The notes: generated by a model from the sequence alone, not told the origin. 64,000 bases of DNA from G963662655 sp963666875 (GCA_963666875.2 CAXXPU010000019.1:186001-250000); one strand, 5' to 3'; counted from the first letter of the stretch, positions 27,813 through 37,151 are shown. Numbers and translations: made by a program.

Positions 27813-28066
27813 AAAACTTGAATGCGATATTCTGGCTGGCAGTAACTTTCCTTTACTCGATGATTACGGATGTGCCCGGATTACAATCGATTATGATGTC
27901 GGCATTTATCGAACGGAAAAGTGACTGGAAGCGCCGAGGTTACTTCATTTACTACAGGTTAACCTACGTCATTTCGGAGTGTTTCCGATGGTTTGACTGG
28001 TACTGGATAAAGCCCGATAAAGGAAGGTGGAAAGAGCAATTACAGCTCAAGGTCAAATTCGAATGA
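27722..28066 (+). mobile_element. IS4-type transposase C-terminal remnant
   Basis: In the frame of the ATG at 27746, open upstream to about 27722, the translation reads R-W-K-I-E-E-M-H-R-Q-L-K-Q-D-F-G-W-E, then L-L-Q-Y-H-R-L-K-N-L. This is the last acidic-residue region of DDE transposases of the IS4 kind (W-x-I-E-x-x-H-R-x-L-K-Q). About 115 residues remain; the N-terminal two thirds, with the first two catalytic aspartates, are absent, so it is inactive. Its left edge abuts the broken secreted gene. Confidence 0.75.
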
Positions 28067-28289
28067 AAAATTGGGGGTATTCCTGATTGTGTAAGAAAAA
28101 GATTGACAAACATCATGAGCTGGATTCATTTTGGAAGTTGTCTCATGGCTTTGTTCCATGACAAAGCAGTTTTGCAAAATGGGGTGAAGATGTGATTCGC
28201 AGCCTTCGATTCGATGAGGAACAATTTGTTGGGATTAACACCAACCATTGAAACGAAATAACTAATTCTCAATAAACAAGGAGAAAATT

Positions 28290-29546
28290 ATGAAGAAAAT
28301 TACTTTGTTTTTGTTGTTTGTTCTTGCTGGTCTGTTGTTTGCCGAAGTTTCAATTCAGGAAATAGCTAACCTATTGAATCATGACCTATTTGATTTAACA
28401 GAAACATTGCTGGAAAGAGCTAAAAATGCAAGGGATCTTTCCCTTTCAGAAAAGCTTATTCAGACTTGGCAAGATGGCGCATGGGTAAATCAGGGAAGAT
28501 ATACGTATTCTTATGACGAAAATGGTTTTCTTGTGGTTGAACTGTTTCAAATTTGGTCCGAAGAACAATGGATCAACGCAGGGAACACAAACTACTCCAA
28601 CAATCCAGATGGACAGCCAGCGGAAATTATGTTACAGCAATGGGACGGCACCAATCAAGTTTGGGTTGATTATTTTTGGGCAACATATGAATATGATGAA
28701 AATGACAACTTGTTGCATGGGTTACTACAGGTAAACATGGGAGAAACCTGGGTCAATTGGGTTTACGCTACCAATACTTGGAGTAACGATAATCTCCTTA
28801 TGGAAGTCTTTAAGGAAGAGTGGAGTAGTGAGTCCAATAATTGGGTAAATTATGAGATAAACACATACACTTATGATAATGGGAATCTTATTTCATACAT
28901 GGAACAAGAATGGCAGGACGGCGCCTGGCTAAATAAAGGGCTGGATACATACACAAACAATGCTGAAGGGTATAAAATCGAAATGATCTTCCAACAATGG
29001 CAAGAGTCAAATCAAAGCTGGGATAATGCTTATCAAGAATTGTTTGAGTATGATGGGGATTGGAACATTACAACAGAATATCGAAATAACTGGAGTTGGA
29101 GCGGTCAAACCTGGACAGATTATAGGGTGAAGTATAACACTTGGGAAGATGATGTCCTGGTAGAAACGCTGGAACGTGAGTGGAATGATTCACGTGAATG
29201 GATTGATATCAGCAAAACCAGCAATACCTATATGGTAGGTATTGATAGTGAAGATGAAATGAATCCGATCAGCATTGTGTTGACTAATATGCCCAACCCA
29301 TTCAATCCAACGACTACCATTACGTTTTCACTGGTAGCCAACAGCAGAATTGAACTGGCGGTGTATAATATCAAGGGTCAGTTCGTGAAGATGCTTGCCC
29401 GTAATCCTTTCGACAAAGGAGACCACCGTGTTACTTGGAATGGCGATGACGTGAATGGAAAACCGGTTAGCTCAGGTGTTTATTTCTTCAGGCTGAAGGT
29501 TGATGGTGGAACTGAAGTCGTGAGAAAAAGTCTGCTTCTGAAATGA
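28290..29546 (+). CDS. Secreted YD-repeat-like protein with sorting domain
   Basis: 418 residues; AAGGAG lies before the ATG. Signal peptide of about 19 residues (K-K-I-T-L-F-L-L-F). The body is a set of roughly 35-residue repeats with W-x-D/N-x-x-W-x-N-x-x-x-x-x-Y-x-Y-D-E-N/D, similar to YD/RHS-like repeats. The C-terminal domain has M-P-N-P-F-N-P-T-T-T, Y-N-I-K-G-Q-F, W-N-G-D-D and S-S-G-V-Y-F-F, ending S-L-L-L-K. The gene is more AT-rich than its neighbours and lies with a transposase remnant inside a split gene, so it seems to have arrived with that insertion. A likely terminator follows. Confidence 0.85.
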   Translation: MKKITLFLLFVLAGLLFAEVSIQEIANLLNHDLFDLTETLLERAKNARDLSLSEKLIQTWQDGAWVNQGRYTYSYDENGFLVVELFQIWSEEQWINAGNTNYSNNPDGQPAEIMLQQWDGTNQVWVDYFWATYEYDENDNLLHGLLQVNMGETWVNWVYATNTWSNDNLLMEVFKEEWSSESNNWVNYEINTYTYDNGNLISYMEQEWQDGAWLNKGLDTYTNNAEGYKIEMIFQQWQESNQSWDNAYQELFEYDGDWNITTEYRNNWSWSGQTWTDYRVKYNTWEDDVLVETLEREWNDSREWIDISKTSNTYMVGIDSEDEMNPISIVLTNMPNPFNPTTTITFSLVANSRIELAVYNIKGQFVKMLARNPFDKGDHRVTWNGDDVNGKPVSSGVYFFRLKVDGGTEVVRKSLLLK

Positions 29547-29599
29547 TGGATTGTTTGGGCAAGAGCCAGTAGATAAACGGCGTTCTTCAAAAACCATAT

Positions 29600-29644
29600 A
29601 GGGAGTGTGAGACGCTGCAAAAAGGTCTTTGCTCCCTCTTTTTT
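29600..29644 (+). terminator. Rho-independent terminator
   Basis: AGGGAG (29600-29605) pairs with CTCCCT (29632-29637), with an inner AGAC/GTCT pairing, followed by a T-rich run. It lies about 50 bases after the stop of the YD-repeat gene. Confidence 0.6.
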
Positions 29645-29652
29645 CAAACCGT

Positions 29653-30105
29653 GTGAATAAATTGCCAGCAGCTCGTGATCTCCCGTACGCTACCCCCAGG
29701 ATACAGAAGATCGTCGAGGGTGAAGTCGTCTGGGAAGACGATCGGAATACGGGAAGTTGGGGCGACCACTATGTCCAGTACCTCGATTACCATGCGACCG
29801 GATGCGACGAGGACGACCTCGTGCCGATATGGATCCCGAAAATGACCGTGACACCCAATCCGTTCAACCCGGAAACCTCGGTACGGTTCTCGCTCCCGAC
29901 CGAGTCGAACGTCACGCTGAAGGTTTACAACGTGAAGGGTCAATTGGTGAGACAATTGTGCAACGAGAGGTTGCCCGTCGGCGAACACGCTATCCGGTGG
30001 GATGGTCGCGACGGATATCAGAAACAGGTATCCAGCGGCGTCTATCTGCTGAATCTGGATATCGACGGGAAGCGCTATCGCCGCAAGGCTCTGATGTTAA
30101 AATAG
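29653..30105 (+). pseudogene. 3' part of the split secreted repeat protein (sorting domain)
   Basis: About 150 codons with no signal peptide and no ribosome site. They encode the end of a member of the large repeat-protein family: V-E-G-E-V-V-W-E-D-D-R, Y-V-Q-Y-L-D-Y, then a full sorting domain (T-P-N-P-F-N-P-E-T-S, Y-N-V-K-G-Q-L-V, W-D-G-R-D, S-S-G-V-Y, ending A-L-M-L-K). It is the natural continuation of the fragment at 26985-27720; the middle 600 or so codons have been lost or replaced. Confidence 0.75.
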
Positions 30106-30126
30106 GGGCTGTTATTCTCTTTCCTT

Positions 30127-30150
30127 GTAGCGCTTGACCTCCGGGCGAGC
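30127..30150 (-). repeat. 24-base dispersed repeat, copy 1
   Basis: GCTCGCCCGGAGGTCAAGCG-type unit, read on the minus strand. It differs by one base from the exact copies at 44797-44820 and 50666-50689. All three are in gene-free gaps. Confidence 0.7.
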
Positions 30151-30314
30151 TTATCTTGAACGGACAACCACAGAGGGATTCAACCGACGATGGCTGTAGA
30201 GCGCAGAACTCCGTGTCCACCCATGCCTTTCTCACCTGATACCCATATCGCCGGTATAATTGGGGTATAGAGATTGCCTCCAACAGCGATATTATAGAAG
30301 AAAGAAGGAGTCCC

Positions 30315-31292
30315 ATGACATCGATCGAGCCACGAATAGAATTCGGAGTCAACTATATATGCTTCATTCACTCTCTCGCGGGAATCAACTGGCGACAGAA
30401 CGATACGAAACGATTCTGCGGATTCCTGAGCAAAGACGAACAGGGTATCTTGCAGGCAAGCAGGCAGGAGCTATCCTTCGCGGATGGCAATGGTGGCGCG
30501 CTGGCTGCTGTGCTCTTCTTTCTGCCGTCCGGTTGTGGACTATCCACCGAAGAGGATTTCGGACGCTATTTCTCGGCGCTTTCCAAGGCTGTCGGATCCG
30601 GCAACTGGCAACCGGTGGAAACATGCTATCGGGACGAACTCAAGAGGATCAGGGATTTCATGCCGAACTTCCTTCGCGGACCGGATTCACGACCGGGCAT
30701 CAAATATGCCGAACGCGTCGAACATATCGGAAAAATCTTCACCCGGCACATCATCCGATACAAATCCGATATCTGGCCCGGTGAAAAGATCATGATGACC
30801 CGTGTCGCCGAAGCGATATCGAGTTTCTGGGACGCCCAGACGATGATCGCGACGTGGGAGCAACTCATGCGCATTCCCTTCAATTCCCCATCCTACGACA
30901 TCCTGCTCGTGTCCGCCATGCAGAACGGCCCCAGCGCCAACAGCCTCGCCTTCGACCTGAATACTTTTCGCGCCGACGATTCAAAGCAAACCCTGGACTA
31001 TCTGCGCATCTTCATCCCCCACGAGGTGGGAACCCACCTGTTTGTCCGCAGAACGCTGAACACGTACCCTGACTTCGACTGGGACTACGTCTCCTACATC
31101 GCCATGGAAAACCTCTGTCACTTTCTCAACACGAGAGTGTTCGGATTCGCGCCCTACTTTTCCCGCAACGACAGCTTCTATCATGGTGGATTTTTCGCTG
31201 ATCTGTATGAAAAGTTGTCTGCCGATGATCCGCTCACGCTGTTTCGGCTCGCGGTGGAGAAGGCGACAGAAGCGGGACTTGCGCCGGAATAG
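30315..31292 (+). CDS. Putative HExxxH zinc metallopeptidase (DUF1704/MATCAP-like)
   Basis: 325 residues; AAGGAG lies four bases before the ATG. Residues 236-241 read H-E-V-G-T-H, an HExxxH motif, and E265 in A-M-E-N-L-C lies 24 residues on, where a third zinc ligand could be. HExxxH, rather than HExxH, is the hallmark of the DUF1704 family, which includes the animal tubulin carboxypeptidase MATCAP. No signal peptide or membrane helix is visible, so it is probably cytoplasmic. I am sure of the motif, less so of family membership. The stop is four bases from the convergent outer-membrane protein gene. Confidence 0.6.
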   Translation: MTSIEPRIEFGVNYICFIHSLAGINWRQNDTKRFCGFLSKDEQGILQASRQELSFADGNGGALAAVLFFLPSGCGLSTEEDFGRYFSALSKAVGSGNWQPVETCYRDELKRIRDFMPNFLRGPDSRPGIKYAERVEHIGKIFTRHIIRYKSDIWPGEKIMMTRVAEAISSFWDAQTMIATWEQLMRIPFNSPSYDILLVSAMQNGPSANSLAFDLNTFRADDSKQTLDYLRIFIPHEVGTHLFVRRTLNTYPDFDWDYVSYIAMENLCHFLNTRVFGFAPYFSRNDSFYHGGFFADLYEKLSADDPLTLFRLAVEKATEAGLAPE

Positions 31293-31296
31293 TAGG

Positions 31297-32007
31297 CTAC
31301 AGCCAGAGACCCGCGCCAAACCGGGCGGTGTGACTTACCTCGTCGAAAGCAAACCTGTATTCGTATTCGAGGCTGACTTCAAAGCGTTTCCAGACATAGC
31401 CGACTGAAGCGGTGACAAGCTGAAACTGGTCGTTCTCGTCGTCATGAAAATAGAAGCGATTCTCAGCGCCAAGCGTGAGGAACAACGGCTTCTGGAAATA
31501 GCGGATTTTGTACGCAGCATCGACCGATGAACCTTCCACATCTTCCCCGTACAGCGAATATCCTGCACAAATACGGAAATCGAAATACTCGTTGTGCGCG
31601 AAGATGAACGACGGCATGATCTGCACCTCGCTCCCCGTTATTTCAGGATCATCGAGCGTGAATCGTTGATAATGGGTCTCCACGACGAACCGCTTCCAAC
31701 TCGTTTCCAAACCGAATTGCAATTCGTTGTCCGGCGAGTCGCCCAAAGAGAGGTAGAAGTCCCAGTCCTTTCCCTGCGTCTTCTTGTAGCCGTCTTCTTC
31801 GGCGAAGGGGTAATCCTGATATCCGTAGCGGTCGGAAAGCTCGTCGTCCAGCATCCATCCCGGAAAGAGGATCAGCACAATCGAGCCGGCAGCCGTGGTC
31901 AGGAGCGCGTTGCCGACGGCTTTACCGTCGGCTTCCAAACGGCGTTGCATGCCGAATGCCGGGAAGGTAATCATCAGGATGAGGAACAAGATGATCGGTT
32001 TATTCAT
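31297..32007 (-). CDS. Predicted outer-membrane beta-barrel protein
   Basis: 236 residues with a signal peptide (about 1-19, ending A-F-G-M). The second half has alternating aromatic/polar strands (F-V-V-E-T-H-Y-Q-R-F, F-D-F-R-I-C-A-G-Y-S-L, F-E-V-S-L-E-Y-E-Y-R-F) and ends G-A-G-L-W-L, the usual final strand of outer-membrane barrels. I do not recognise a family. Its start overlaps the stop of the sensor gene by eight bases, so it is the third gene of the operon with the substrate-binding protein and sensor. Confidence 0.7.
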   Translation of the reverse strand: MNKPIILFLILMITFPAFGMQRRLEADGKAVGNALLTTAAGSIVLILFPGWMLDDELSDRYGYQDYPFAEEDGYKKTQGKDWDFYLSLGDSPDNELQFGLETSWKRFVVETHYQRFTLDDPEITGSEVQIMPSFIFAHNEYFDFRICAGYSLYGEDVEGSSVDAAYKIRYFQKPLFLTLGAENRFYFHDDENDQFQLVTASVGYVWKRFEVSLEYEYRFAFDEVSHTARFGAGLWL

Positions 32008-33475
32008 GTTCGTCGGTCGAGCCTGAGGAGCTTTCCAGATCGAGTATTTTATTGCCCTCGACGTAATCCTGGGTCTCGTAGCGTGTTATGTTCTGAAGTT
32101 TGTTGGTGATGTCGCCCAGTCGATCAACCTGGCTCTTGATTTTATCGAGGATTTTCATTCCTTCTTCCGATTTCTCGGACATCAAGCGAAGCTCGATCAC
32201 GCTGGTGAGATATTGCAGCGGCTGATTCATCTCATGACAGACAGCACCCGCCAGCTCGAGCGTAACTTCGAGGCGCTCCTTCTGGAGCTTCTCGGCTTCT
32301 GCCATTTTACGCCAGGATTCATCCGAGATTGTCACGATGAGGCGATTCGTTTCATCTGTTTGAACGAGTTGACTGATCTTGATATGCGCCGGGAATTTCG
32401 AGCCGTCCTTGCGCAGACAGTGTACATCCATTTCGACCGGCAGGTTTTTCAGGAGCATCTCATTCTTGAGTCTTGATATCTTGTCGTAATCCTGACTGGT
32501 CGCGAAGAGCGTCGGGAAAAGGACATCCCGCATGGATTCATCGTCGTAGAGGAAGATCAGCTCCATGCCGCTGTTTGCCCAGCGGATTTTACCGGAATCG
32601 ATCATTGCGATCCCGATGGGCGAAGAAGAGAGGATGGTCTCGAGCGTCTGATTGGATTCCTTCAGCGCTTCTTCCACCTGCGTACGCTCGTCGATCTCCT
32701 GCATGAGGTTATCCCGCGTCGTAGTGAGGTTGTTCAGCCGGGTTATCATGCGGTTGATTGTCGAAGCCAGAACGCCGATCTCATCTTTAGATTTCACCGC
32801 CACCTGATAATCCAGATTACCGTTGGAAATGTAATCGATGTCCTTCATGAGGCTGTCTGTAGAACGGATAATCCCTGTCGCGGTGAACTGATTGACGATC
32901 GCGATCGTGGCAACCAGCAAGAAACTCAAGAACAAAATGATCAGGTTGATCCGATGCTGCCAGTCGAAGGTCTTCTTTTCGACGAGGTTCTGAAGGAAGA
33001 ACGAATTCGAGACAAGTTCCTGGGATACGACGAGAATTTGACCGGATAGACTGGTAATCCGCTCGTGCGTGATCCCGGCTTCAGCCTTGGTTTGCTTCAG
33101 GATTTCGGACTGCAATTTCCTGTAAAGATTATGCAGCTTGCCGATGTTAATCTGAATCTGCTGGTAGGTCCGAGTCTCGTCCTTCTCGACGAATGTAATC
33201 GACTTCAATTGCTGGATCAATGAATTGTACTTCTGCTGCCACTGATCTCGCTGCCGGGTTTCGGAGATTCCTTCCGACTGGTCTTCGATATAGATAAGAT
33301 ACTGGTGGGTCAGGATTTCGAGATCGGTCACAGATTTCGCGATGTTCGAGCTTTCGATCGCCAGCTTACTAAGCCTGTTCGTCTCGTGGTCACTGATCAG
33401 GATCACGACTCCGGCGATGAGGACAAAGAACAGGGTAAGATAGATATTCAGACGCAGTTTATGCTTTAGCTTCAT
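32000..33475 (-). CDS. HAMP-PAS histidine-kinase-like sensor lacking the ATPase domain
   Basis: 491 residues: membrane helix about 10-28, a helical periplasmic region 29-175, second helix about 176-195, HAMP about 195-250, coiled coil, PAS about 275-390, then a phosphoacceptor-type helix with C-H414-E-M-N-Q-P-L-Q. A normal kinase would continue with a 110-residue ATPase domain (N, G1, F, G2 boxes). Here the protein ends 77 residues after the histidine with a tail I-T-R-Y-E-T-Q-D-Y-V-E-G. A related tail ends the sensor at 59605-61287. Nine bases separate it from the substrate-binding protein gene upstream. It may receive phosphate from another kinase or act as a scaffold. Confidence 0.85.
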   Translation of the reverse strand: MKLKHKLRLNIYLTLFFVLIAGVVILISDHETNRLSKLAIESSNIAKSVTDLEILTHQYLIYIEDQSEGISETRQRDQWQQKYNSLIQQLKSITFVEKDETRTYQQIQINIGKLHNLYRKLQSEILKQTKAEAGITHERITSLSGQILVVSQELVSNSFFLQNLVEKKTFDWQHRINLIILFLSFLLVATIAIVNQFTATGIIRSTDSLMKDIDYISNGNLDYQVAVKSKDEIGVLASTINRMITRLNNLTTTRDNLMQEIDERTQVEEALKESNQTLETILSSSPIGIAMIDSGKIRWANSGMELIFLYDDESMRDVLFPTLFATSQDYDKISRLKNEMLLKNLPVEMDVHCLRKDGSKFPAHIKISQLVQTDETNRLIVTISDESWRKMAEAEKLQKERLEVTLELAGAVCHEMNQPLQYLTSVIELRLMSEKSEEGMKILDKIKSQVDRLGDITNKLQNITRYETQDYVEGNKILDLESSSGSTDEHE

Positions 33476-33484
33476 GTAGCTATC

Positions 33485-34474
33485 CTATTGAATGATGGTT
33501 ACAGCATGGGGACTAATCCGGGAAAGGTACGTCGCATCGATATACTGCCGATAATCGGGAACAATCTGCGAAGAGATCAAATCGTTTCTGATTTGCCAGC
33601 GCGAGATGTTTTCCAGCTCGAGAATCAAATTCTGCTCCAGCGAGACGTGCAATCTCGTATTGGGATTAGCCCAGTCGTCGATCTGCTGCGAGGTCAGGGT
33701 CGCAAGGAAATCCTTGTAACTCGATGATTTCGATAGATACTCGTCTTCTGCCTTTACGAGCGATTTGATGAAATTCTCGACGACCCCGGGATGAAGCTCG
33801 ATGAATTGCCTGCTGGTCACCACATTGAGCGTGTTGGACGGCAGATCGCTGCTGCTGAAATGAACGATTTTACCATTGAGAGCCTTTTTCGCCTGACCGA
33901 TGAACGGATCCCGTAAACAGAGCGCATCGAGTTCCCCTTTGATAAACAGCTCCACAAGCTCTTCGGCTCTCCTGAAAACGACATCCACCTTTTCTTCGGG
34001 AATCCGGTTCTCCAGAAGGTAATGATCGAGGAAGTAATGAATGGACGAACCTCTTGTAGTTCCGATACGATGCCCGAGCAAATCGGCCGGTTCGAGAATC
34101 CCACGATCCTTTCTGGCAATGATTGAGTATAAATCATAGAATGTGGCGATCGAGGCAATGATACGCAAGCTGTCGTTCATTTGCGCTTCGAAGGCAAATG
34201 GTCCCAGCCCCACAACGCAGACATCCAGCTCGCCGGTGATCAAGCCCTTCAGCGATTGCTTACCGGTGCCGTATGGATACCTCTCCAGCTTGATGCAATT
34301 CTCCTCGAACGCTCCCAGATATTTCGCCAGTACGGGCAGATAATTCAGCTCCTCTGAATAACCCAGCCGAACGGGATAGAGTGTGCATCGCGTCTGAAAT
34401 CGATAGAAAAGGACGGCAAACACACTACCGGCGATCAGGACCAGGAGTACGGGAATCAAGATTTTACTTTTCAT
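33485..34474 (-). CDS. NMT1/SsuA-type ABC substrate-binding protein, membrane-anchored
   Basis: About 329 residues from the ATG at 34474 (AGAGG upstream). An uncleaved-looking hydrophobic helix (5-25) is followed by a periplasmic-binding fold of the nitrate/sulfonate/thiamine-precursor group: V-R-L-G-Y-S-E-E-L-N-Y-L-P-V, G-E-L-D-V-C-V-V-G-L-G-P, G-H-R-I-G-T-T-R-G-S-S and G-E-L-D-A-L-C-L-R-D-P. No permease or ATPase gene is nearby. It is followed immediately by a transmembrane sensor, so it may present a ligand to that sensor rather than to a transporter. Ligand unknown. Confidence 0.88.
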   Translation of the reverse strand: MKSKILIPVLLVLIAGSVFAVLFYRFQTRCTLYPVRLGYSEELNYLPVLAKYLGAFEENCIKLERYPYGTGKQSLKGLITGELDVCVVGLGPFAFEAQMNDSLRIIASIATFYDLYSIIARKDRGILEPADLLGHRIGTTRGSSIHYFLDHYLLENRIPEEKVDVVFRRAEELVELFIKGELDALCLRDPFIGQAKKALNGKIVHFSSSDLPSNTLNVVTSRQFIELHPGVVENFIKSLVKAEDEYLSKSSSYKDFLATLTSQQIDDWANPNTRLHVSLEQNLILELENISRWQIRNDLISSQIVPDYRQYIDATYLSRISPHAVTIIQ

Positions 34475-34493
34475 AACAAACCAACCTCTATAA

Positions 34494-34522
34494 AATGTAT
34501 CCATGTAAATGTATCCTGTCAA
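34494..34522 (-). promoter_or_regulatory. Possible sigma-70 promoter of the substrate-binding protein operon
   Basis: On the minus strand TTGACA (34522-34517), 17 bases and TACATT (34499-34494). The predicted start would fall on the ribosome site, giving a very short leader, which lowers confidence. Confidence 0.4.
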
Positions 34523-34610
34523 TTAATTTCGGAAAAGAAAATCGTGAAGATTGCCCCGTGAAACAAACACCGGGGAACAGAAATTGCATTGAAATCTTAT
34601 GAGGTATAGT

Positions 34611-37151
34611 ATGAAAACACGAATGGCAATATTCCTGATTATAATACTTTGTCAACTGCTGGCGGCAGAATTGATCAATCTGAATCCCGATCCGAACGGC
34701 GATCCATGGTATGCGGGTGGTCTCCGTCCCCTCACCCACAGCGATTCGCTCTATTTGCAATCCCTTCCGAAGCTCCGCATTTCAGCGGATCAGGCACGGC
34801 TCGAACGTCCCTCCGAGATCGATAACTCGCAACTACCCTATTTTCGTCCCATCTTCAGTCAGGACGGCGGAAGCTGTGGGCAGGCAAGCGGAATCGGCTA
34901 CAATTTCACGTACGAAATCGACTGGGCGCGCGACCTGACAGCCGACACGCCGGAAAATCAATATCCCACCCACTATACCTGGAATTTCCTCAACGGTGGC
35001 TCCGGCGGCGGCTCCTGGTACTGGGACGGCTGGAACATCATCGACGCAGGCGGATGCCCGGATATCGCCACCTACGGCGGGGATATCGCTACGGGAGGAC
35101 GGACACGCTGGATGAACGGCTACGACCTCTACCGTATCGCGATGGATAACCGTATGCTGGAAGTATCGTCCATTTTCGTCGGGGACACGCTTGGGTTAAC
35201 AACCCTCAAGGGATGGATGAACGACCACCTGGACGGCTCCGAGATCGGAGGACTGGCAAACTTCGCATGCGGCGTGTCGGGATACGAATGGGTCTATCTC
35301 AACGACGACAACCCCGATCCGGGAAAACTCTGCGTCACGCGGTGGGATGCCAACATGAACCACGCCATGACCTTCGTCGGCTACAACGACTCCATCCGCT
35401 ACGACTACAACGGCGACGGCATTTACACCAACGATATCGACATCAACGGTGACGAGGTCGTCGATATGCGCGACTGGGAAATCGGCGCGCTTATCGTCGC
35501 CAATAGCTGGGGAGCGACCTGGGGTAACGATGGAAAAATCTACATGATGTACAGGCTGCTGGCGGAAGAAAGTATAGACGGCGGTATCTGGCAGAACACC
35601 GTTCACGTGATCCGCGCACGGGAGAGCTACTCGCCTATCGCGACCGCTAAAGTGATTCTCACCCACGACTGCCGCGAGAAGGTTCGGATCATGGCCGGCA
35701 TTTCGAGCGATCCCAATGACGGTTATCCGGATGCCATTCTCCATTTCCCCCACTTCAACTACCAAGGCGGTGAGCTCTACATGCAGGGCGGCGAAGAGGA
35801 TGAGGACAAGACCATCGAAATCGGGCTGGATATCACGCCGCTGCTATCGTATGTCGAATCGGGACAGATGTTTCGCTTCTTCCTCATAGTAGAGGAAGAC
35901 GACGAAAACGACATCGCCGAAGGCACCATTGACAGCCTCTCAATCATCTATGGCCAGCCGGACGACCCGCAGGAATTCGCGTGGTATCTTGACTCCATCG
36001 AGATCACTGAAACAGCGATCGGCTACGTCGATGCCAGCCTGATCTTCGACCACGTTCAATTGCCCGACCAGACCATCCCCCAGGCGACTCCGGACGAACC
36101 CTACGCCTACAACTTCTTCGCCACCGACGGAACGCCACCCTATTCCTGGACGCTCCTGCTGGACTACGAAGAAACAACGGGATCGACGGATTACCCTGTG
36201 CTTAACACGCTCCCACTCGAATTCAATAACGAAGATGACGGATATCGAATCTATCCACTCCCCTTCTCCTTCCCATTTTACGGCGAGACCTTCGACCACA
36301 TCTTCATTGGTGTGGATGGAACCATCGGATTCGACCGGAACTCGATCAACTGCCGGAGCGAATCAAATCTGATAAGTACACGCGCCATCGTGCCCTACGG
36401 CGCGGACTTGCAGATATTTCCCGAGTCGGGCGACTGTGTCTATACCTCTGGCTACAACTCCATGACCGAATTCGGAATCCAGTGGGTCGTCTCCCGCTAT
36501 GACAATGACGATTTCGATATCGATGTCATGGCAATCCTTCATTCATCCGGCGATATCGACTTCTACTACAACGAGGTTGATCAAAGTTCGAACTGGGTCG
36601 CCGGGATTTCCAACGGTGACTGGATCAACTACGAAATCATACCTATCTCCGGCAGCAACCAGATTCCACAGAACTACACCGTTCATTACGAACCGCCTCG
36701 CGATCCCATCTTCCTCGAACTCACGGAGGACGGCACGCTGCAAGGTACGCCGACCGTTCCCAACCAGAGCTGGGAACTATCCGTTATGGTGGAAGATTTC
36801 AATCACATTCGGGCGGAAAAAACATTCGAATTCACCACCGGATCATACAGCGCCGAGCAGAATCAAGTCCCCTACGCGCTCGAACTGAGCCAGAACGTTC
36901 CCAATCCCTTCAACCCCGAGACGATCATCTCCTACAGCATCCCGCGGAAGGGCATGGTCGAGATCGAGGTGTTCAACGTGCGTGGTCAGAAGGTGACTAC
37001 ACTGATCAACGAACAACAGGAAGCGGGAAATCACTCGGTCGTGTGGAACGGAAGAGACAAATCGGACAAGGCTTGCTCGTCGGGGATATACTTCTACAGA
37101 CTCGAGACCGGATCGCATTCCGAAACGCGCAAGATGCTGCTGCTGCAATAA
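34611..37151 (+). CDS. Secreted papain-like (C1A) cysteine peptidase with sorting domain
   Basis: 846 residues. Met at 34611 is preferred over 34599, since TGAGGT precedes it. The signal peptide ends Q-L-L-A-A-E. Catalytic residues are visible: C89 in D-G-G-S-C-G-Q-A-S, H251 in M-N-H-A-M-T-F-V-G-Y and N298 in A-N-S-W-G-A-T-W-G, so this is an intact C1A fold. It lacks a long I29 inhibitor propeptide. The region after about 430 holds beta domains, including a putative-Ig start (P-Y-S-W-T-L). The last 84 residues are a sorting domain ending M-L-L-L-Q, encoded by a 251-bp module nearly identical to those at 39798 and 42424. It probably degrades external protein. Confidence 0.93.
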   Translation: MKTRMAIFLIIILCQLLAAELINLNPDPNGDPWYAGGLRPLTHSDSLYLQSLPKLRISADQARLERPSEIDNSQLPYFRPIFSQDGGSCGQASGIGYNFTYEIDWARDLTADTPENQYPTHYTWNFLNGGSGGGSWYWDGWNIIDAGGCPDIATYGGDIATGGRTRWMNGYDLYRIAMDNRMLEVSSIFVGDTLGLTTLKGWMNDHLDGSEIGGLANFACGVSGYEWVYLNDDNPDPGKLCVTRWDANMNHAMTFVGYNDSIRYDYNGDGIYTNDIDINGDEVVDMRDWEIGALIVANSWGATWGNDGKIYMMYRLLAEESIDGGIWQNTVHVIRARESYSPIATAKVILTHDCREKVRIMAGISSDPNDGYPDAILHFPHFNYQGGELYMQGGEEDEDKTIEIGLDITPLLSYVESGQMFRFFLIVEEDDENDIAEGTIDSLSIIYGQPDDPQEFAWYLDSIEITETAIGYVDASLIFDHVQLPDQTIPQATPDEPYAYNFFATDGTPPYSWTLLLDYEETTGSTDYPVLNTLPLEFNNEDDGYRIYPLPFSFPFYGETFDHIFIGVDGTIGFDRNSINCRSESNLISTRAIVPYGADLQIFPESGDCVYTSGYNSMTEFGIQWVVSRYDNDDFDIDVMAILHSSGDIDFYYNEVDQSSNWVAGISNGDWINYEIIPISGSNQIPQNYTVHYEPPRDPIFLELTEDGTLQGTPTVPNQSWELSVMVEDFNHIRAEKTFEFTTGSYSAEQNQVPYALELSQNVPNPFNPETIISYSIPRKGMVEIEVFNVRGQKVTTLINEQQEAGNHSVVWNGRDKSDKACSSGIYFYRLETGSHSETRKMLLLQ

